The notes beneath the pieces are model-generated. The model ran no database searches, was not told where the DNA came from, and worked only from the letters and a program-made list of their open reading frames with translations. The position numbers and the translations under genes are program-made. Positions 7,433 through 16,077 of a stretch of 50,351 nucleotides of DNA are shown piece after piece. How positions within the stretch are numbered: the first letter of the stretch is position 1; each line of letters starts with the position of its first letter. Origin of the DNA: Collinsella sp. (lineage in GTDB: Bacteria; Actinomycetota; Coriobacteriia; Coriobacteriales; Coriobacteriaceae); assembly GCA_019424965.1 (NCBI GenBank), contig JAHYYL010000014.1:1-50351 (forward strand), given 5' to 3'.

Positions 7433-8653
7433 TTACTCAGTCGTCGACGAATTGTCGGTCGAGCTCTTGGTGACACCCTTCAGGCTCACGTTGTAGGGTA
7501 CGTCCTTGGGCATGGGGTTGACGGTGATGTCGGCGTCCTTTTTGTACTGCTCCAGCCACTCGCTATATGCAGTGCTGGCCGCCTGCGTCTTCACCACGTT
7601 GGAGACGTACTTCTTGATGGCCTTGGGTACCTGCTTGATATCATCGACCTGGCTATCGACATGGAAGTAGTCAGTGCACTTGATAATGTGATAGCCGTAC
7701 GTCGACTCGACCACGCCGCTCACATCGCCCTTGTTGAGCCCCTCGAGTGCCGTCTGGTAGCTGTCGACGAAGGTGGTGAGCTTGTCCCAGCCCACGTCGC
7801 CCTTCTTCTCCTTGGAACCGGTGTCGTCGGAATACTGCTTCACAGCGTCTTCGAAGCTCAGCTCGCCGGAGTTAATCTTGTCCAGGCACTCCTGCGCCTT
7901 GGCCTTGGCGGCAGCCTTGTCCTCGTCGGATGCCTCGGAATCGACCTTGATCAGGATGTTCGACGAGCGGCGGGCATCGTTGTACTTCGACAGGTTCTCG
8001 TTGATGTAATCGACGATCTCGCTGTCCTCGGGCTTGCTGGTAGGCGCCACGGCTTCCTTGAGCTTTTGCTGCGCCAGGCTCTCCTTGAGCGAGCTCTTAT
8101 AGGTGTCCTCGGTGTAGCCGTAGGTCTTAAGGGTCTTCTTAAAGGTCTTGGCGCCGCCCGCGCTCTTGCACGCGTCCTTCCAAGCCTTCTCGACCTCCTC
8201 ATCCGACACCGTCACGCCGTTTTCCTTCTGCGCCTGCTGAAGCAGAATCTGCTGCGTGTAGGAATCGATGAGCTGCTTGCGATACTTCTTGGGCGTAAGG
8301 TCGTTGTTGACCAGGTACTGCGCCCAATCCTTGTCCTTGGTATAACCATAGGACGTGCGCATGCTCATGATCTGCTTGGTCACGGTATCCTCGGTGAGGT
8401 TGGTGCCGTTGATGGTGGCGGCAACGCCGCCGGTGAGCTTGTAGCCCGAGGTGTCCTCGGTCTGCGACATAAGACCGGAGCACGCCATGGCCGAGACGGA
8501 AAGCAACATTGCCAGCACGCCGATAACCACCAGAACAATCTTGACGGTCTTAGACACGTACGTCTTGCGCTGCTTCTTACGAGAGCTGGAGGCAGCGCGA
8601 GTCTGCTGCTCGGGCGTCGGCGCGGCCTCGGAGTTCTTTTTCTTATTTGCCAT
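7433..8653 (-). CDS. PrsA/SurA-type peptidylprolyl isomerase, membrane-anchored
   Basis: 406 residues. The start MANKKKNSEAAP at 8653 is preceded by GAAAGG. After a charged cytoplasmic head there is one membrane segment at about 43-65 (KIVLVVIGVLAMLLSVSAMA) ending in a cysteine that could be a lipobox. A SurA-N-like helical region follows. A PpiC-type parvulin domain lies at about 220-340, with conserved elements ILIKVD, GDVGWDK and GYHIIKCTDYF. It should help fold secreted proteins outside the membrane. The large secreted GH31 enzyme and lipoproteins nearby are plausible clients, but no direct link is visible. Confidence 0.88.
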   Translation of the reverse strand: MANKKKNSEAAPTPEQQTRAASSSRKKQRKTYVSKTVKIVLVVIGVLAMLLSVSAMACSGLMSQTEDTSGYKLTGGVAATINGTNLTEDTVTKQIMSMRTSYGYTKDKDWAQYLVNNDLTPKKYRKQLIDSYTQQILLQQAQKENGVTVSDEEVEKAWKDACKSAGGAKTFKKTLKTYGYTEDTYKSSLKESLAQQKLKEAVAPTSKPEDSEIVDYINENLSKYNDARRSSNILIKVDSEASDEDKAAAKAKAQECLDKINSGELSFEDAVKQYSDDTGSKEKKGDVGWDKLTTFVDSYQTALEGLNKGDVSGVVESTYGYHIIKCTDYFHVDSQVDDIKQVPKAIKKYVSNVVKTQAASTAYSEWLEQYKKDADITVNPMPKDVPYNVSLKGVTKSSTDNSSTTE

Positions 8654-8702
8654 AGTTGGCCTTTCGCATAACGAATCGAACAAACGCCATTGTGTCACAA
8701 CG

Positions 8703-8738
8703 CGGCCCCCGCGACAAAAGGAACGTCCCCAGGGGCCG
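8703..8738. repeat. Small hairpin carrying the AGGAACGTCCCC word
   Basis: CGGCCCC at 8703-8709 pairs with GGGGCCG at 8732-8738. The loop holds AGGAACGTCCCC (8719-8730). The same 12-mer is in another hairpin at 9225-9253, on the other side of the EIIA gene. Confidence 0.7.
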
Positions 8739-8741
8739 GAT

Positions 8742-9206
8742 TTAAAAGTGGCGGCGGATGGCTTCGACCATGCCTTGGGGCGTGGTCTGGCCGAGCACAT
8801 CGGCCGCGGTGTCGGCGTCCATAAAGATATTCATAAGCGCTTGCAGAGCCTCGACCTGGCCGCCCGGCTCGGCAATGCCCAAGTTGATGACGATCTGCGC
8901 CGGCACAGGGGCACCCATGCCCGCCATAGCATTGAATGTCACGGGCGTGGCCGGCTTCACCACCGCGATGTAGGGCTTAGCCACAAACCCCGGATCGGTA
9001 TGCGGGATGGCAATGTTGGCCGCCGGCATGGCAAGCCCTGTGGGATAGGCATCCTCGCGCGTGCGGACGGCGTCGAGCCAACCGTCGGCAATGTAGCCGC
9101 GCGGAGCAAGCTCACTCTCGAGTTGCGCAAACACCTCACCCGGCGTCGCACACTCCCAATCAAAAAACACCAGCTCAGGCGTAAACAGCGCTTCGTTATC
9201 CGCCAT
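8742..9206 (-). CDS. Solo PTS EIIA component (fructose/galactitol-type domain)
   Basis: 154 residues forming one PTS_EIIA type 2 domain. The phosphorylatable histidine is H69 in AIPHTDP. The sequence around it resembles GatA-type IIA proteins of the galactitol branch. The ATG follows AGAGGTG. No IIB or IIC gene is adjacent, and the mannose-family PTS in this window has its own IIA. So it either serves a transporter elsewhere or acts as a regulatory phosphocarrier. It is bracketed by two hairpins sharing a 12-bp direct repeat, which suggests it may be a separately acquired unit. Confidence 0.85.
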   Translation of the reverse strand: MADNEALFTPELVFFDWECATPGEVFAQLESELAPRGYIADGWLDAVRTREDAYPTGLAMPAANIAIPHTDPGFVAKPYIAVVKPATPVTFNAMAGMGAPVPAQIVINLGIAEPGGQVEALQALMNIFMDADTAADVLGQTTPQGMVEAIRRHF

Positions 9207-9224
9207 GCGCTCACCTCTCTCACC

Positions 9225-9253
9225 TAGTCATTCAGGAACGTCCCCGATGACTA
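9225..9253. repeat. Small hairpin with second AGGAACGTCCCC copy
   Basis: TAGTCAT (9225-9231) pairs with ATGACTA (9247-9253). The loop contains AGGAACGTCCCC at 9234-9245, identical and in the same orientation as 8719-8730. Confidence 0.7.
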
Positions 9254-9256
9254 CCC

Positions 9257-9299
9257 AAAACAAAAGGTGGCCACGCGCGCCTTGGCGCCAATGACCACC
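9257..9299 (-). terminator. Terminator after purN
   Basis: On the minus strand a 16-nt arm pair (9284-9299 with 9266-9281) with a few mismatches is followed by TTTTGTTTT. It sits 33 nt past the purN stop. Confidence 0.7.
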
Positions 9300-9331
9300 C
9301 TGACCACTCAACTAAATTGTACTGTGCGCCG

Positions 9332-10033
9332 CTAGACGCGGGGCGCATCAATTGCGACCTTGCCGCTCTCCAGCACGTGGACGCGGCCGTCGGCGAGCAT
9401 TTGCACGACCTCGGGATACAGTACGTGCTCAATCGCGTGGATGTGTTCCTCGAGCGTGTCGACATCCCAGCCCTCCTCGACAGCCAGCGCGCGCTGGGCG
9501 ATGATGGGGCCGTTGTCGTAGACCTCGTTGGCAAAGTGCACGGTCACGCCGGTCACCTTGACGCCGCGCGCAAAGGCATCGTCGATCGCATGCGCGCCGG
9601 TAAAGCTCGGCAGCAGCGCCGGATGCAGGTTCACCACGCGGTTGGGAAACGCCGCCAGCAGCGGCGTGTGCACCATGCGCATGTAGCCGGCCATGACCAC
9701 ATACTCGCAGCCGCGCTCGAGCAGCTCGTGCGCGATGATCTCGTCGGCGGCGATGGGGTCGGCATAGACATCCTTGGACAGCGTCAGCGTCTGGATACCC
9801 GCACGCTCGGCACGCTGCAACCCCTTGGCCGAAGGACGGCTCGACACCACCAGCTCAATCGAAGCATTGAGCTTGCTGGCAGCGATCAGGTCAATCAGCG
9901 CCTGCAGGTTGGTGCCAGAGCCGCTGATGAGCACGCCGATCTTGAGCGGCTCGGCCGTATCGGTGCCGGTCGGACGGGTGTAGGGCACAAAGCCCAGGCC
10001 CTCGGCAGCAGCCATCTGCTCGCTAGCGCTCAT
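9332..10033 (-). CDS. purN: Phosphoribosylglycinamide formyltransferase
   Basis: 233 residues. It transfers formyl from 10-formyltetrahydrofolate to GAR in step 3 of purine synthesis. The fold starts at KIGVLISGSGTNLQALIDL. The catalytic region HPALLPSFTGAHAIDDAF and the later VHFANEVYDNGPII motif are intact. The first 30 residues (MSASEQMAAAEGLGF...) are an extension before the usual start. The ATG at 10033 lies inside the end of purM (11-nt overlap), so it is translationally coupled. It is last in purF-purM-purN. Confidence 0.95.
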   Translation of the reverse strand: MSASEQMAAAEGLGFVPYTRPTGTDTAEPLKIGVLISGSGTNLQALIDLIAASKLNASIELVVSSRPSAKGLQRAERAGIQTLTLSKDVYADPIAADEIIAHELLERGCEYVVMAGYMRMVHTPLLAAFPNRVVNLHPALLPSFTGAHAIDDAFARGVKVTGVTVHFANEVYDNGPIIAQRALAVEEGWDVDTLEEHIHAIEHVLYPEVVQMLADGRVHVLESGKVAIDAPRV

Positions 10034-11126
10034 CGGAGTACACGACCTTACCGGAACCCTCGACGCACTCGCCCACGCGGAACGGCTTCTCGCCCAGCGC
10101 GACCAGGGCCTCGGTCACGGTAGCCTCGTCCTCGGGGGCAACGATCAGGCACAGGCCGACGCCCATGTTGAAGGTCTTGCATGCCTCGTTGGGCGCGAGC
10201 TCGGCCTGACGCGACACGTAGGTGATGACGGGCGGAACGTCCCAACCCATCTCGGCACCGTTGCGGGTGACCACGGCGTCGACGTCATCGGCGAGCGCAC
10301 GGTTGAGGTTCTCGGTAATACCGCCGCCAGTGATGTGGGCGATGGCGTGCACGTTGGCGCCGCCGCGCAGCAGCTCCAGGATCGGCTTGACGTAGATGCG
10401 CGTAGGGGCCAGCAGAGCATCGGCCAGCGAAGCACCGTCGAGCTCCTCGAGCGGACGGCTCAGTTCCTCGGCCTTAGCGGCGGCCTCGGGCGTGCCCGGC
10501 TTGATGCCGTCGACGCCGATGACCTTGCGCACAAGCGAGTAGCCGTTGGAGTGCACGCCGGTGGAAGGCAGACCCAGGATCACATCGCCGGGGCGAACGT
10601 TCGCGGGGTCAAGCATCTTGGGACGGTCGACGACGCCCACGGTAAAGCCGGCGAGGTCGTAGTCGGCGGGAGCCATGACGCCGGGGTGCTCGGCCATCTC
10701 GCCGCCCACGAGCGCGCAGCCCGCGAGCTTGCAGCCGTCGGCCACACCCTTAATGATCTTCGCCATGTGCTCGGCCTCAATGTGACCGATGGCAACGTAG
10801 TCCAGGAAGAACAGCGGCTCGGCGCCCGAAGCCAAAATGTCATTGACGCACATGGCGACCAGGTCCTGGCCCACCGTCTCGTGACGGTCCATGATCTGGG
10901 CGAGCACGAGCTTGGTGCCCACGCCGTCGGTGCCGCTAATCAGGATCGGGTCTTCCATATCCTTAAGCGCGGCGGCCGAGAACAGGCCGCCAAAGCCACC
11001 GATGCCGCCGATGACCTCGGGGCGGTTGGTGTCCTTGACCATCTGCTTAATAGCGTCGACGGCGCGGCCGCCCTCGGCGGTATCGACGCCGGCGTCCTCG
11101 TACGTCACATGCTTGCTGTCGCTCAT
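10023..11126 (-). CDS. purM: Phosphoribosylformylglycinamidine cyclo-ligase (AIR synthetase)
   Basis: 367 residues. It closes the imidazole ring (FGAM to AIR, ATP-dependent), step 5 of purine synthesis. Typical motifs are present: YEDAGVDTAEGGRAVDAIK at the N-terminus, ISGTDGVGTKLVLA, ALVGGEMAEHPGVM and HITGGGITENLNR. The ATG follows AGGAAGG. It is slightly longer than the common 340-350 residues. It lies 155 nt downstream of purF and overlaps purN. Confidence 0.95.
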   Translation of the reverse strand: MSDSKHVTYEDAGVDTAEGGRAVDAIKQMVKDTNRPEVIGGIGGFGGLFSAAALKDMEDPILISGTDGVGTKLVLAQIMDRHETVGQDLVAMCVNDILASGAEPLFFLDYVAIGHIEAEHMAKIIKGVADGCKLAGCALVGGEMAEHPGVMAPADYDLAGFTVGVVDRPKMLDPANVRPGDVILGLPSTGVHSNGYSLVRKVIGVDGIKPGTPEAAAKAEELSRPLEELDGASLADALLAPTRIYVKPILELLRGGANVHAIAHITGGGITENLNRALADDVDAVVTRNGAEMGWDVPPVITYVSRQAELAPNEACKTFNMGVGLCLIVAPEDEATVTEALVALGEKPFRVGECVEGSGKVVYSDER

Positions 11127-11251
11127 CTGAGCCTTCCTCTCCCACTACCGTCTGACGAGCAGGCGCCAAACGGTGCTCATAGTTGCGTCATTTCGGCGCG
11201 CGCCATAACAGCACGCGCCGTCATATCAACAAAACAGCAGGTAAAACCTAC

Positions 11252-11282
11252 CAAAATAAACCTGTCCCTACATGGCAGGTTT
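11252..11282 (-). terminator. Possible terminator or attenuator after purF
   Basis: AAACCTG (11258-11264) pairs with CAGGTTT (11276-11282), extended by G-U and C-G pairs, right at the purF stop. A short TTTATTTT tract follows on the minus strand. As purM follows, readthrough is likely partial. Confidence 0.5.
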
Positions 11283-12952
11283 TAGGCCTCACCGTGCTCC
11301 TCTTCCCAGCTGCGGTCGTCATATTTCTCGACCACGGCGTCGTCGTCAAAGTGTAGCGGCTTGTCCAGGTTGCGGGGCTTAAAGCCCTCCATGAATTTGT
11401 CGCGGCCAAAGCTCTCGGGAATCGCCACGGGATAGCGGCCGGTAAAGCACGCGTCGCAGTAGCCGCCCTTGGGCATGACCTTCAGCAGGCCCTCGATCGA
11501 AAGGAAGGCCAGCGAATCGGCGCCAATGTACGCGCAGATCTCATCGACCGTCTTGTTGGCGCTGATAAGCTGCGACTGCACGTCGGTATCGATACCGTAG
11601 AAGCATGGCCAGATGACCTCGGGCGAGTTGATGCGAATATGAATCTCCTTGGCACCGGCGTTGCGCAGCATCTTGACGAGCTGCACCATGGTGGTGCCGC
11701 GCACAATGGAGTCGTCGATGACGACCAGGCGCTTGCCCTCGATGTTGTCGCGCAGCGGGTTGAGTTTCATACGCACGCCCATGGCGCGCAACTCCTGCGT
11801 AGGCTCGATAAACGTGCGGCCCACGTAGCGGTTCTTGATAAGGCCCTCGCCAAAGGGAATACCGCTCTCGTGCGAATAGCCCTCCGCGGGCGGCAGGCCG
11901 GAGTCGGGCACGCCGATGACCAGGTCGGCCTCGACGGGCTCCTCATGTGCCAGCTGACGACCCATGTCATAACGGCAAGCGTAGACGCTCTTGCCGTTCA
12001 TGATGGAATCGGGGCGAGCGAAGTAGACCTGCTCAAAGATGCAGTTAGCAGGCTCCTCGGCGGCAGGCACACCCTGCTCGGATACCAGGCCCTCGGCGCT
12101 GATGCGCAAAATCTCGCCGGGACGGACGTCGCGGACGTACTCGGCACCCACAATGTCGAGCGCACAAGTCTCGGAGGCGACGACCCAGCCGCCGGCGCGG
12201 GTGACATGGGTGGCAACGTCAACCGTCGCGGCGCCGTCCTGCGACGGCAGCTGCGAAACGGATGCGGCATCGGCCTGGTCCAGGCCCTCGTCCACCAGCT
12301 TGCCCAACACCAGTGGGCGAATGCCATGCGGATCGCGGAAGGCGTAGAGCGCCTGCTCGTTGATGAGCGTCATGGCGTAGCCGCCGCGCACGAGCTCCAT
12401 GGTCTTGCGAATACCCTCGCGCAGGTGGACCGTACGCTGGGTAAAGTAGCCGATAAGCTTGGTCGCGACCTCGGAATCCGAATTGGAGAGGAACGGCACG
12501 CCCAGCTCGATCAGCTGACGGCGCAGCTCGTCGGTGTTGACGAGGGTGCCGTTGTGCGCGAGCGCGATAATGACGCTATTGATGGTAGAGAGGTGCGGCT
12601 GAGAGGCTTCCCAGCTCTTGGCGCCGGCAGTGCCGTAGCGCACATGACCCACGGCCAGCTGGCCGGAGAGCGTCGACAGGTCGGCGTTGGAGAACACGCG
12701 GTCGAGCAGGCCCAGATCTTTGCGGACCATAACCGTGCCGCCGTCACCCACGGCGATTCCAGCCGATTCCTGGCCACGGTGCTGCAGCGCACGCAGGCCA
12801 AAGTACGTCAGTCGAGCCACGTCGCGATCGGGCGCCCATACGCCGAAAATGCCACATTCCTCATGCAGCTGGTCGGAGTCCGGATCATACGTCGACATGG
12901 TGTTCACCTGTCCCGCGGCACGCTCGGCCGCGCGGATGGTTTCTTGAGACAT
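11282..12952 (-). CDS. purF: Amidophosphoribosyltransferase
   Basis: 556 residues, the committed step of purine synthesis (PRPP plus glutamine to phosphoribosylamine). The class II glutaminase nucleophile is C33 in EECGIFG, after an unusually long 32-residue propeptide that must be removed. The PRPP loop VVIDDSIVRGTTM is intact. Cysteines in VIWPCFYGID and GGYCDACFTGRY fit the [4Fe-4S] type known from Bacillus PurF. The ATG follows GAGGGG. First gene of purF-purM-purN. No riboswitch was recognised upstream. Confidence 0.95.
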   Translation of the reverse strand: MSQETIRAAERAAGQVNTMSTYDPDSDQLHEECGIFGVWAPDRDVARLTYFGLRALQHRGQESAGIAVGDGGTVMVRKDLGLLDRVFSNADLSTLSGQLAVGHVRYGTAGAKSWEASQPHLSTINSVIIALAHNGTLVNTDELRRQLIELGVPFLSNSDSEVATKLIGYFTQRTVHLREGIRKTMELVRGGYAMTLINEQALYAFRDPHGIRPLVLGKLVDEGLDQADAASVSQLPSQDGAATVDVATHVTRAGGWVVASETCALDIVGAEYVRDVRPGEILRISAEGLVSEQGVPAAEEPANCIFEQVYFARPDSIMNGKSVYACRYDMGRQLAHEEPVEADLVIGVPDSGLPPAEGYSHESGIPFGEGLIKNRYVGRTFIEPTQELRAMGVRMKLNPLRDNIEGKRLVVIDDSIVRGTTMVQLVKMLRNAGAKEIHIRINSPEVIWPCFYGIDTDVQSQLISANKTVDEICAYIGADSLAFLSIEGLLKVMPKGGYCDACFTGRYPVAIPESFGRDKFMEGFKPRNLDKPLHFDDDAVVEKYDDRSWEEEHGEA

Positions 12953-12994
12953 GGTATCCCCTCAGAGCCTCGTATTTTTGGCGTTACCCGCCTT

Positions 12995-13000
12995 ATTATA
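12995..13000 (-). promoter_or_regulatory. Likely -10 box of purF
   Basis: A perfect TATAAT on the minus strand, 42 nt before the purF start. The matching -35 region is weak (TGGGGA). Confidence 0.5.
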
Positions 13001-13184
13001 CGCACGGCGCGACGTGCTCCCCAGCGCATGAACAGCGCTTTTTAAAAGCCCACCGAGCTAATAATCAGTTTTGTTGCCAAACATTTTATCGGTCTGTCCA
13101 GTGCAAGCGCCCGCGCCCCCCAGATGGCCGCCGCGTCCACCGTTAGGGATTACAAAGTTGCAATTGGGACGTTCGTCCTGTCTT

Positions 13185-13213
13185 TTGGCAGGTCGGCGGC
13201 GTATCCTTATAAC
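13185..13213 (+). promoter_or_regulatory. Promoter of the CmpB-like membrane protein gene
   Basis: TTGGCA at 13185-13190, 17-nt spacer, TATAAC at 13208-13213, 26 nt before the ATG at 13240. The 287-nt divergent spacer with purF shows no other clear feature. Confidence 0.65.
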
Positions 13214-13239
13214 CTACAACAAAGCGAGAAAGGTTCTGT

Positions 13240-14469
13240 ATGGATCGAAACGAACTCGACCCCAGCGTCCCCAGCGCCACGGAGGTCAAGAAGATCCCCC
13301 TCATCATTAAGGTGTACGCCGTCCTGTGCATCCTTTCCGGCGTGGGCACGCTCCCGTCGGTCGCTGCCTTTATGTGGCAGGTCATCACGGCACTTGTTAA
13401 CGGCAACGCCACCGAAAAGCTCGGCGACAACACGCTCGTCGCAGTCGGCCTTATCGTCGCCGGCATCATGCTCTCTGCGGCAAGTGCCGTCATCCTAATC
13501 ATCTTTGGCCTGGACCTTATCAAAAACCAGCGCCGCAACGCCGCCCGCCTGTCCTACATCCTTATTGCATTCACCGTCGTCGAGCTTTTGGTCGACGTGA
13601 TGCTCCAGGGCATCGGGCCCTTCCTGCTGCGTCCCGCGATCCAGCTCGGCATCCTTGTTGCACTTTCGGCAACCGTCGACCCCACGCTGCGTCAGGAGCG
13701 CGAACTGCAGCGCCGCCTGAAGGAGATGCTCGACCGCGACGCCGCAGCCGAGGGCATGCTCGGCCGCGATGAAACCGGCGAGGGCTACATCAAGCTCAAC
13801 TACTTCAACCTGTTCTGGGTGTTCTTTGTCTGCTGCATACTCGGCCTGATCGCCGAGGACATCTGGCACATGACGGTCGACGACCCGGGCGTCTATCAGA
13901 ACCGCGCCGGCATGCTGTTTGGCCCCTTCAGCCCCATCTACGGATTTGGCGCCGTGCTCATGACCATGGTGCTTAACCGCTTCTACAAAAAGAACCCCAT
14001 CATCATTTTCCTGGTGAGCGCCCTGCTCGGCGCCAGCTTTGAGGTGTTCGTGGGCTGGTTTATGCAGACCGCGTTTGGCGTGGTCTCGTGGAGCTACTCG
14101 CACATAACGCTGTTCGGTTTGCCCGATCCGCTCGTGGTCCTCACGGGCGGACGCACCTGCACGGGCTTCGCCTGCCTGTGGGGCCTGGGCGGCCTCATCT
14201 GGATCAAGCTGCTGCTGCCGAGGCTGCTTAAGCTTATCAACAAGATCCCCTGGAAGAGCCGCTACTCGGCCACCGTCATCTTTACCGTTATCATGCTGGT
14301 CGACGGCGTCATGACGCTGCAGTCGCTCGACTACTGGTACCAGCGCGTTAACGGCACGGAGCCGGACATTCCCGTCGCACAGTTCTACGGAGAGCACTTC
14401 GATAACGAGTACATGGAAAACCGCTTCCAGAGCATGACCATGAGCCCCAAGGATGCGACGCGCGTGTAG
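13240..14469 (+). CDS. Multi-pass membrane protein, putative ABC-transporter permease (CmpB) family
   Basis: 409 residues. The start follows GAGAAAGG. Residues 20-150 hold four hydrophobic segments, followed by a charged linker (QERELQRRLKEMLDRD). Residues about 180-390 match the CmpB-type family (PF06541): YFNLFWVFFVCCILGLIAED, FGPFSPIYGFGAV and LLGASFEVFVGWFMQ. Despite the family name, no ATPase partner is adjacent and transport has not been shown. It is monocistronic, between a good promoter and a strong terminator. Confidence 0.75.
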   Translation: MDRNELDPSVPSATEVKKIPLIIKVYAVLCILSGVGTLPSVAAFMWQVITALVNGNATEKLGDNTLVAVGLIVAGIMLSAASAVILIIFGLDLIKNQRRNAARLSYILIAFTVVELLVDVMLQGIGPFLLRPAIQLGILVALSATVDPTLRQERELQRRLKEMLDRDAAAEGMLGRDETGEGYIKLNYFNLFWVFFVCCILGLIAEDIWHMTVDDPGVYQNRAGMLFGPFSPIYGFGAVLMTMVLNRFYKKNPIIIFLVSALLGASFEVFVGWFMQTAFGVVSWSYSHITLFGLPDPLVVLTGGRTCTGFACLWGLGGLIWIKLLLPRLLKLINKIPWKSRYSATVIFTVIMLVDGVMTLQSLDYWYQRVNGTEPDIPVAQFYGEHFDNEYMENRFQSMTMSPKDATRV

Positions 14470-14491
14470 CGCCCACCGCGCCCAAAACGCA

Positions 14492-14532
14492 AAATGCCCG
14501 CCGGTATCACACGTACCGGTGGGCATTTTTAT
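14492..14532. terminator. Bidirectional terminator
   Basis: A 15-bp stem (14492-14506 with 14514-14528, one G-U) has T-runs on both strands. It separates the converging CmpB-like gene and the MoaE-like gene. Confidence 0.88.
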
Positions 14533-14559
14533 AAACGATCCTTCTATCGACGCAAGCCT

Positions 14560-14976
14560 CTACGCCTCGCGCTCGACCTCACTCACGCATTCGTTCTTAA
14601 TGGTGCCAACGAGCGCCTGCAGCGCATCGACCACGTGCGGGCGAATGTCCCCGCCGATGAGCACGAGCATGATGTCGTCACCTACGGCAAGCTCGCCGCT
14701 TGCCAGCCACACACGCACATAGCCGATACCCGGCATCGCACGCGTCGCCTCGATAGCAGCCTGCACCTTCTGAGCATCGAAGCCAAACACCATGCCGCCC
14801 ACCTTATGCCCAGGCGCCACGCCATCGGTCTCGACTCCGCGCACCTCAGCCTTGGGCGTCGCGCGCACCACACCGTTATGTGTCAGATACATACCGCACG
14901 CAGGTGCCGACGAATCGGCCTTGGCCTCGCGAAGCCAAGCATCAATCGAAGGCATCGTTTTGCCGTTCTCAAGCAT
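14560..14976 (-). CDS. MoaE-like protein (molybdopterin synthase large-subunit family)
   Basis: 138 residues from ATG 14976; another ATG at 14979 lies only 2 nt from the AAGGGAG site. The central part (MYLTHNGVVRATPK, DAQKVQAAIEAT, VRVWLASGELAVGDDIMLVL) follows the MoaE fold, which inserts dithiolene sulfur into precursor Z with MoaD. The C-terminal catalytic stretch seen in E. coli MoaE (the KREATPEG-like lysine region) is missing or highly diverged. No other moa/mob gene is in the window. It may be a repurposed or degenerate MoaE. It follows the sortase gene by 67 nt. Confidence 0.6.
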   Translation of the reverse strand: MLENGKTMPSIDAWLREAKADSSAPACGMYLTHNGVVRATPKAEVRGVETDGVAPGHKVGGMVFGFDAQKVQAAIEATRAMPGIGYVRVWLASGELAVGDDIMLVLIGGDIRPHVVDALQALVGTIKNECVSEVEREA

Positions 14977-14997
14977 CATTTCTCCCTTACCGTCGTC

Positions 14998-15034
14998 GAG
15001 TAGCCAATTTGGGACGGGGCCTTTTTAGCTACTC
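14998..15034. repeat. Small hairpin with a TTTGGGACGGGGCC loop
   Basis: GAGTAGC (14998-15004) pairs with GCTACTC (15028-15034). The loop carries GGGACGGGGCC, similar to the GGGGACGG words in the palindrome at 6694-6761. It lies between the sortase and MoaE-like genes and has no proper T-run. Confidence 0.55.
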
Positions 15035-15043
15035 TCGAACAAC

Positions 15044-16042
15044 TTATTCCTCGACCGGCGTGAGCACCATGACGGCGCGTGTGTTGCTCAGCGACAGCGA
15101 ACGACAGGTCACAAGCGTTACAACCTTAGTTGCCGAAGCGGCACGATCGGTGGCATCACTCGCCACGGCAGAAGCGCCGTCGAGCATCTCGGACAGGTAG
15201 TTCTTGAGTCCGTCGTCGCCCTCAAAATTGGTCGTGCGCGCCTTGGCATACGTGTCCTCGACCACCTTGGTCGCCAGCGGACGCAACTTATACGTCGCAT
15301 CGCGCGTGATGTAGTACACATATTCAACGCTATCGAACGTTGCCTGGTCAGTCGTATCCGAAATCACGTTGAACATCGACCCATCGTTCATATGGTGGCC
15401 GTAGATCGTGGTCTGCTGGTCGACCATTCCCGGCGCGGTGTCATCGCTATCCAAGAAGATGGCACCCGAGGCGTTAGACGTGCCATCGAACAGCGTGTTG
15501 AGGTATTTGGAGTTGTTGTTGGTCTGCACCACGGGATAGTTGATGTTGGTTCCCGGCACGTAAATCCAACCCACAATCTCGGGGTTCGTCTGAGCAAGTG
15601 CATCAAAGTCGATAATCGGCACGCCGCTGGCGTCCTTATCGCTTACATATTGCTTCTCGATTTTCTGATACGAATCGCTCGCCTGCTTATAGCCAATCTG
15701 GGCATTGATAAAGATGGCAGCGGCGGCAACAATCAGACCGATGCCCACGATGATGAGCAGAATAGGAATGATGGAGCGGCGCTTTTTACGCGGCGACTCG
15801 GTGTAATCCGACGGCGTGGCATGCGATGAAGACCGGGGCGGCTTCTTAGCGGTGCTATAAGATGAAGGTCGATATGCGGCCGGCGCGTCCTGTCGACGAT
15901 GCGTCGCCGGTGTCACGGGGCGCGGCGTGCGCGGCTGCTGAGGAGAGGATGTCCGACCCTGCTGTGCCGCATGGGCAGCACCCGGCTTCGACGGATCGGG
16001 AATCTGAGAAGCCTTGAATCGTTTTCCCTGATAGTCGGACAT
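15044..16042 (-). CDS. srtB: Class B sortase
   Basis: 332 residues. A long Pro/Ser/Gln-rich cytoplasmic head (1-90) precedes one membrane segment at about 93-115 (IIPILLIIVGIGLIVAAAA). The extracellular catalytic domain follows. The likely triad is H216 (IYGHHM), C313 (LVTC) and R322 (SNTRAV); the cysteine-to-arginine spacing fits class B. Sortases cut a sorting motif at T/G or T/N and link the protein to the cell wall. The ATG follows AAGGAGA. It lies 35 nt after purE and about 0.7 kb from a gene whose product ends in an IPNTG sorting signal, a candidate substrate. Confidence 0.9.
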   Translation of the reverse strand: MSDYQGKRFKASQIPDPSKPGAAHAAQQGRTSSPQQPRTPRPVTPATHRRQDAPAAYRPSSYSTAKKPPRSSSHATPSDYTESPRKKRRSIIPILLIIVGIGLIVAAAAIFINAQIGYKQASDSYQKIEKQYVSDKDASGVPIIDFDALAQTNPEIVGWIYVPGTNINYPVVQTNNNSKYLNTLFDGTSNASGAIFLDSDDTAPGMVDQQTTIYGHHMNDGSMFNVISDTTDQATFDSVEYVYYITRDATYKLRPLATKVVEDTYAKARTTNFEGDDGLKNYLSEMLDGASAVASDATDRAASATKVVTLVTCRSLSLSNTRAVMVLTPVEE

Positions 16043-16077
16043 GGCTCTCCTTATACTGCGGTGAAACGGCGGAACGC

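Noticed and set aside
12953..13239. Purine riboswitch upstream of purF
   Set aside because: I could not find the three-stem core or conserved junction bases; only a -10 box is supported.
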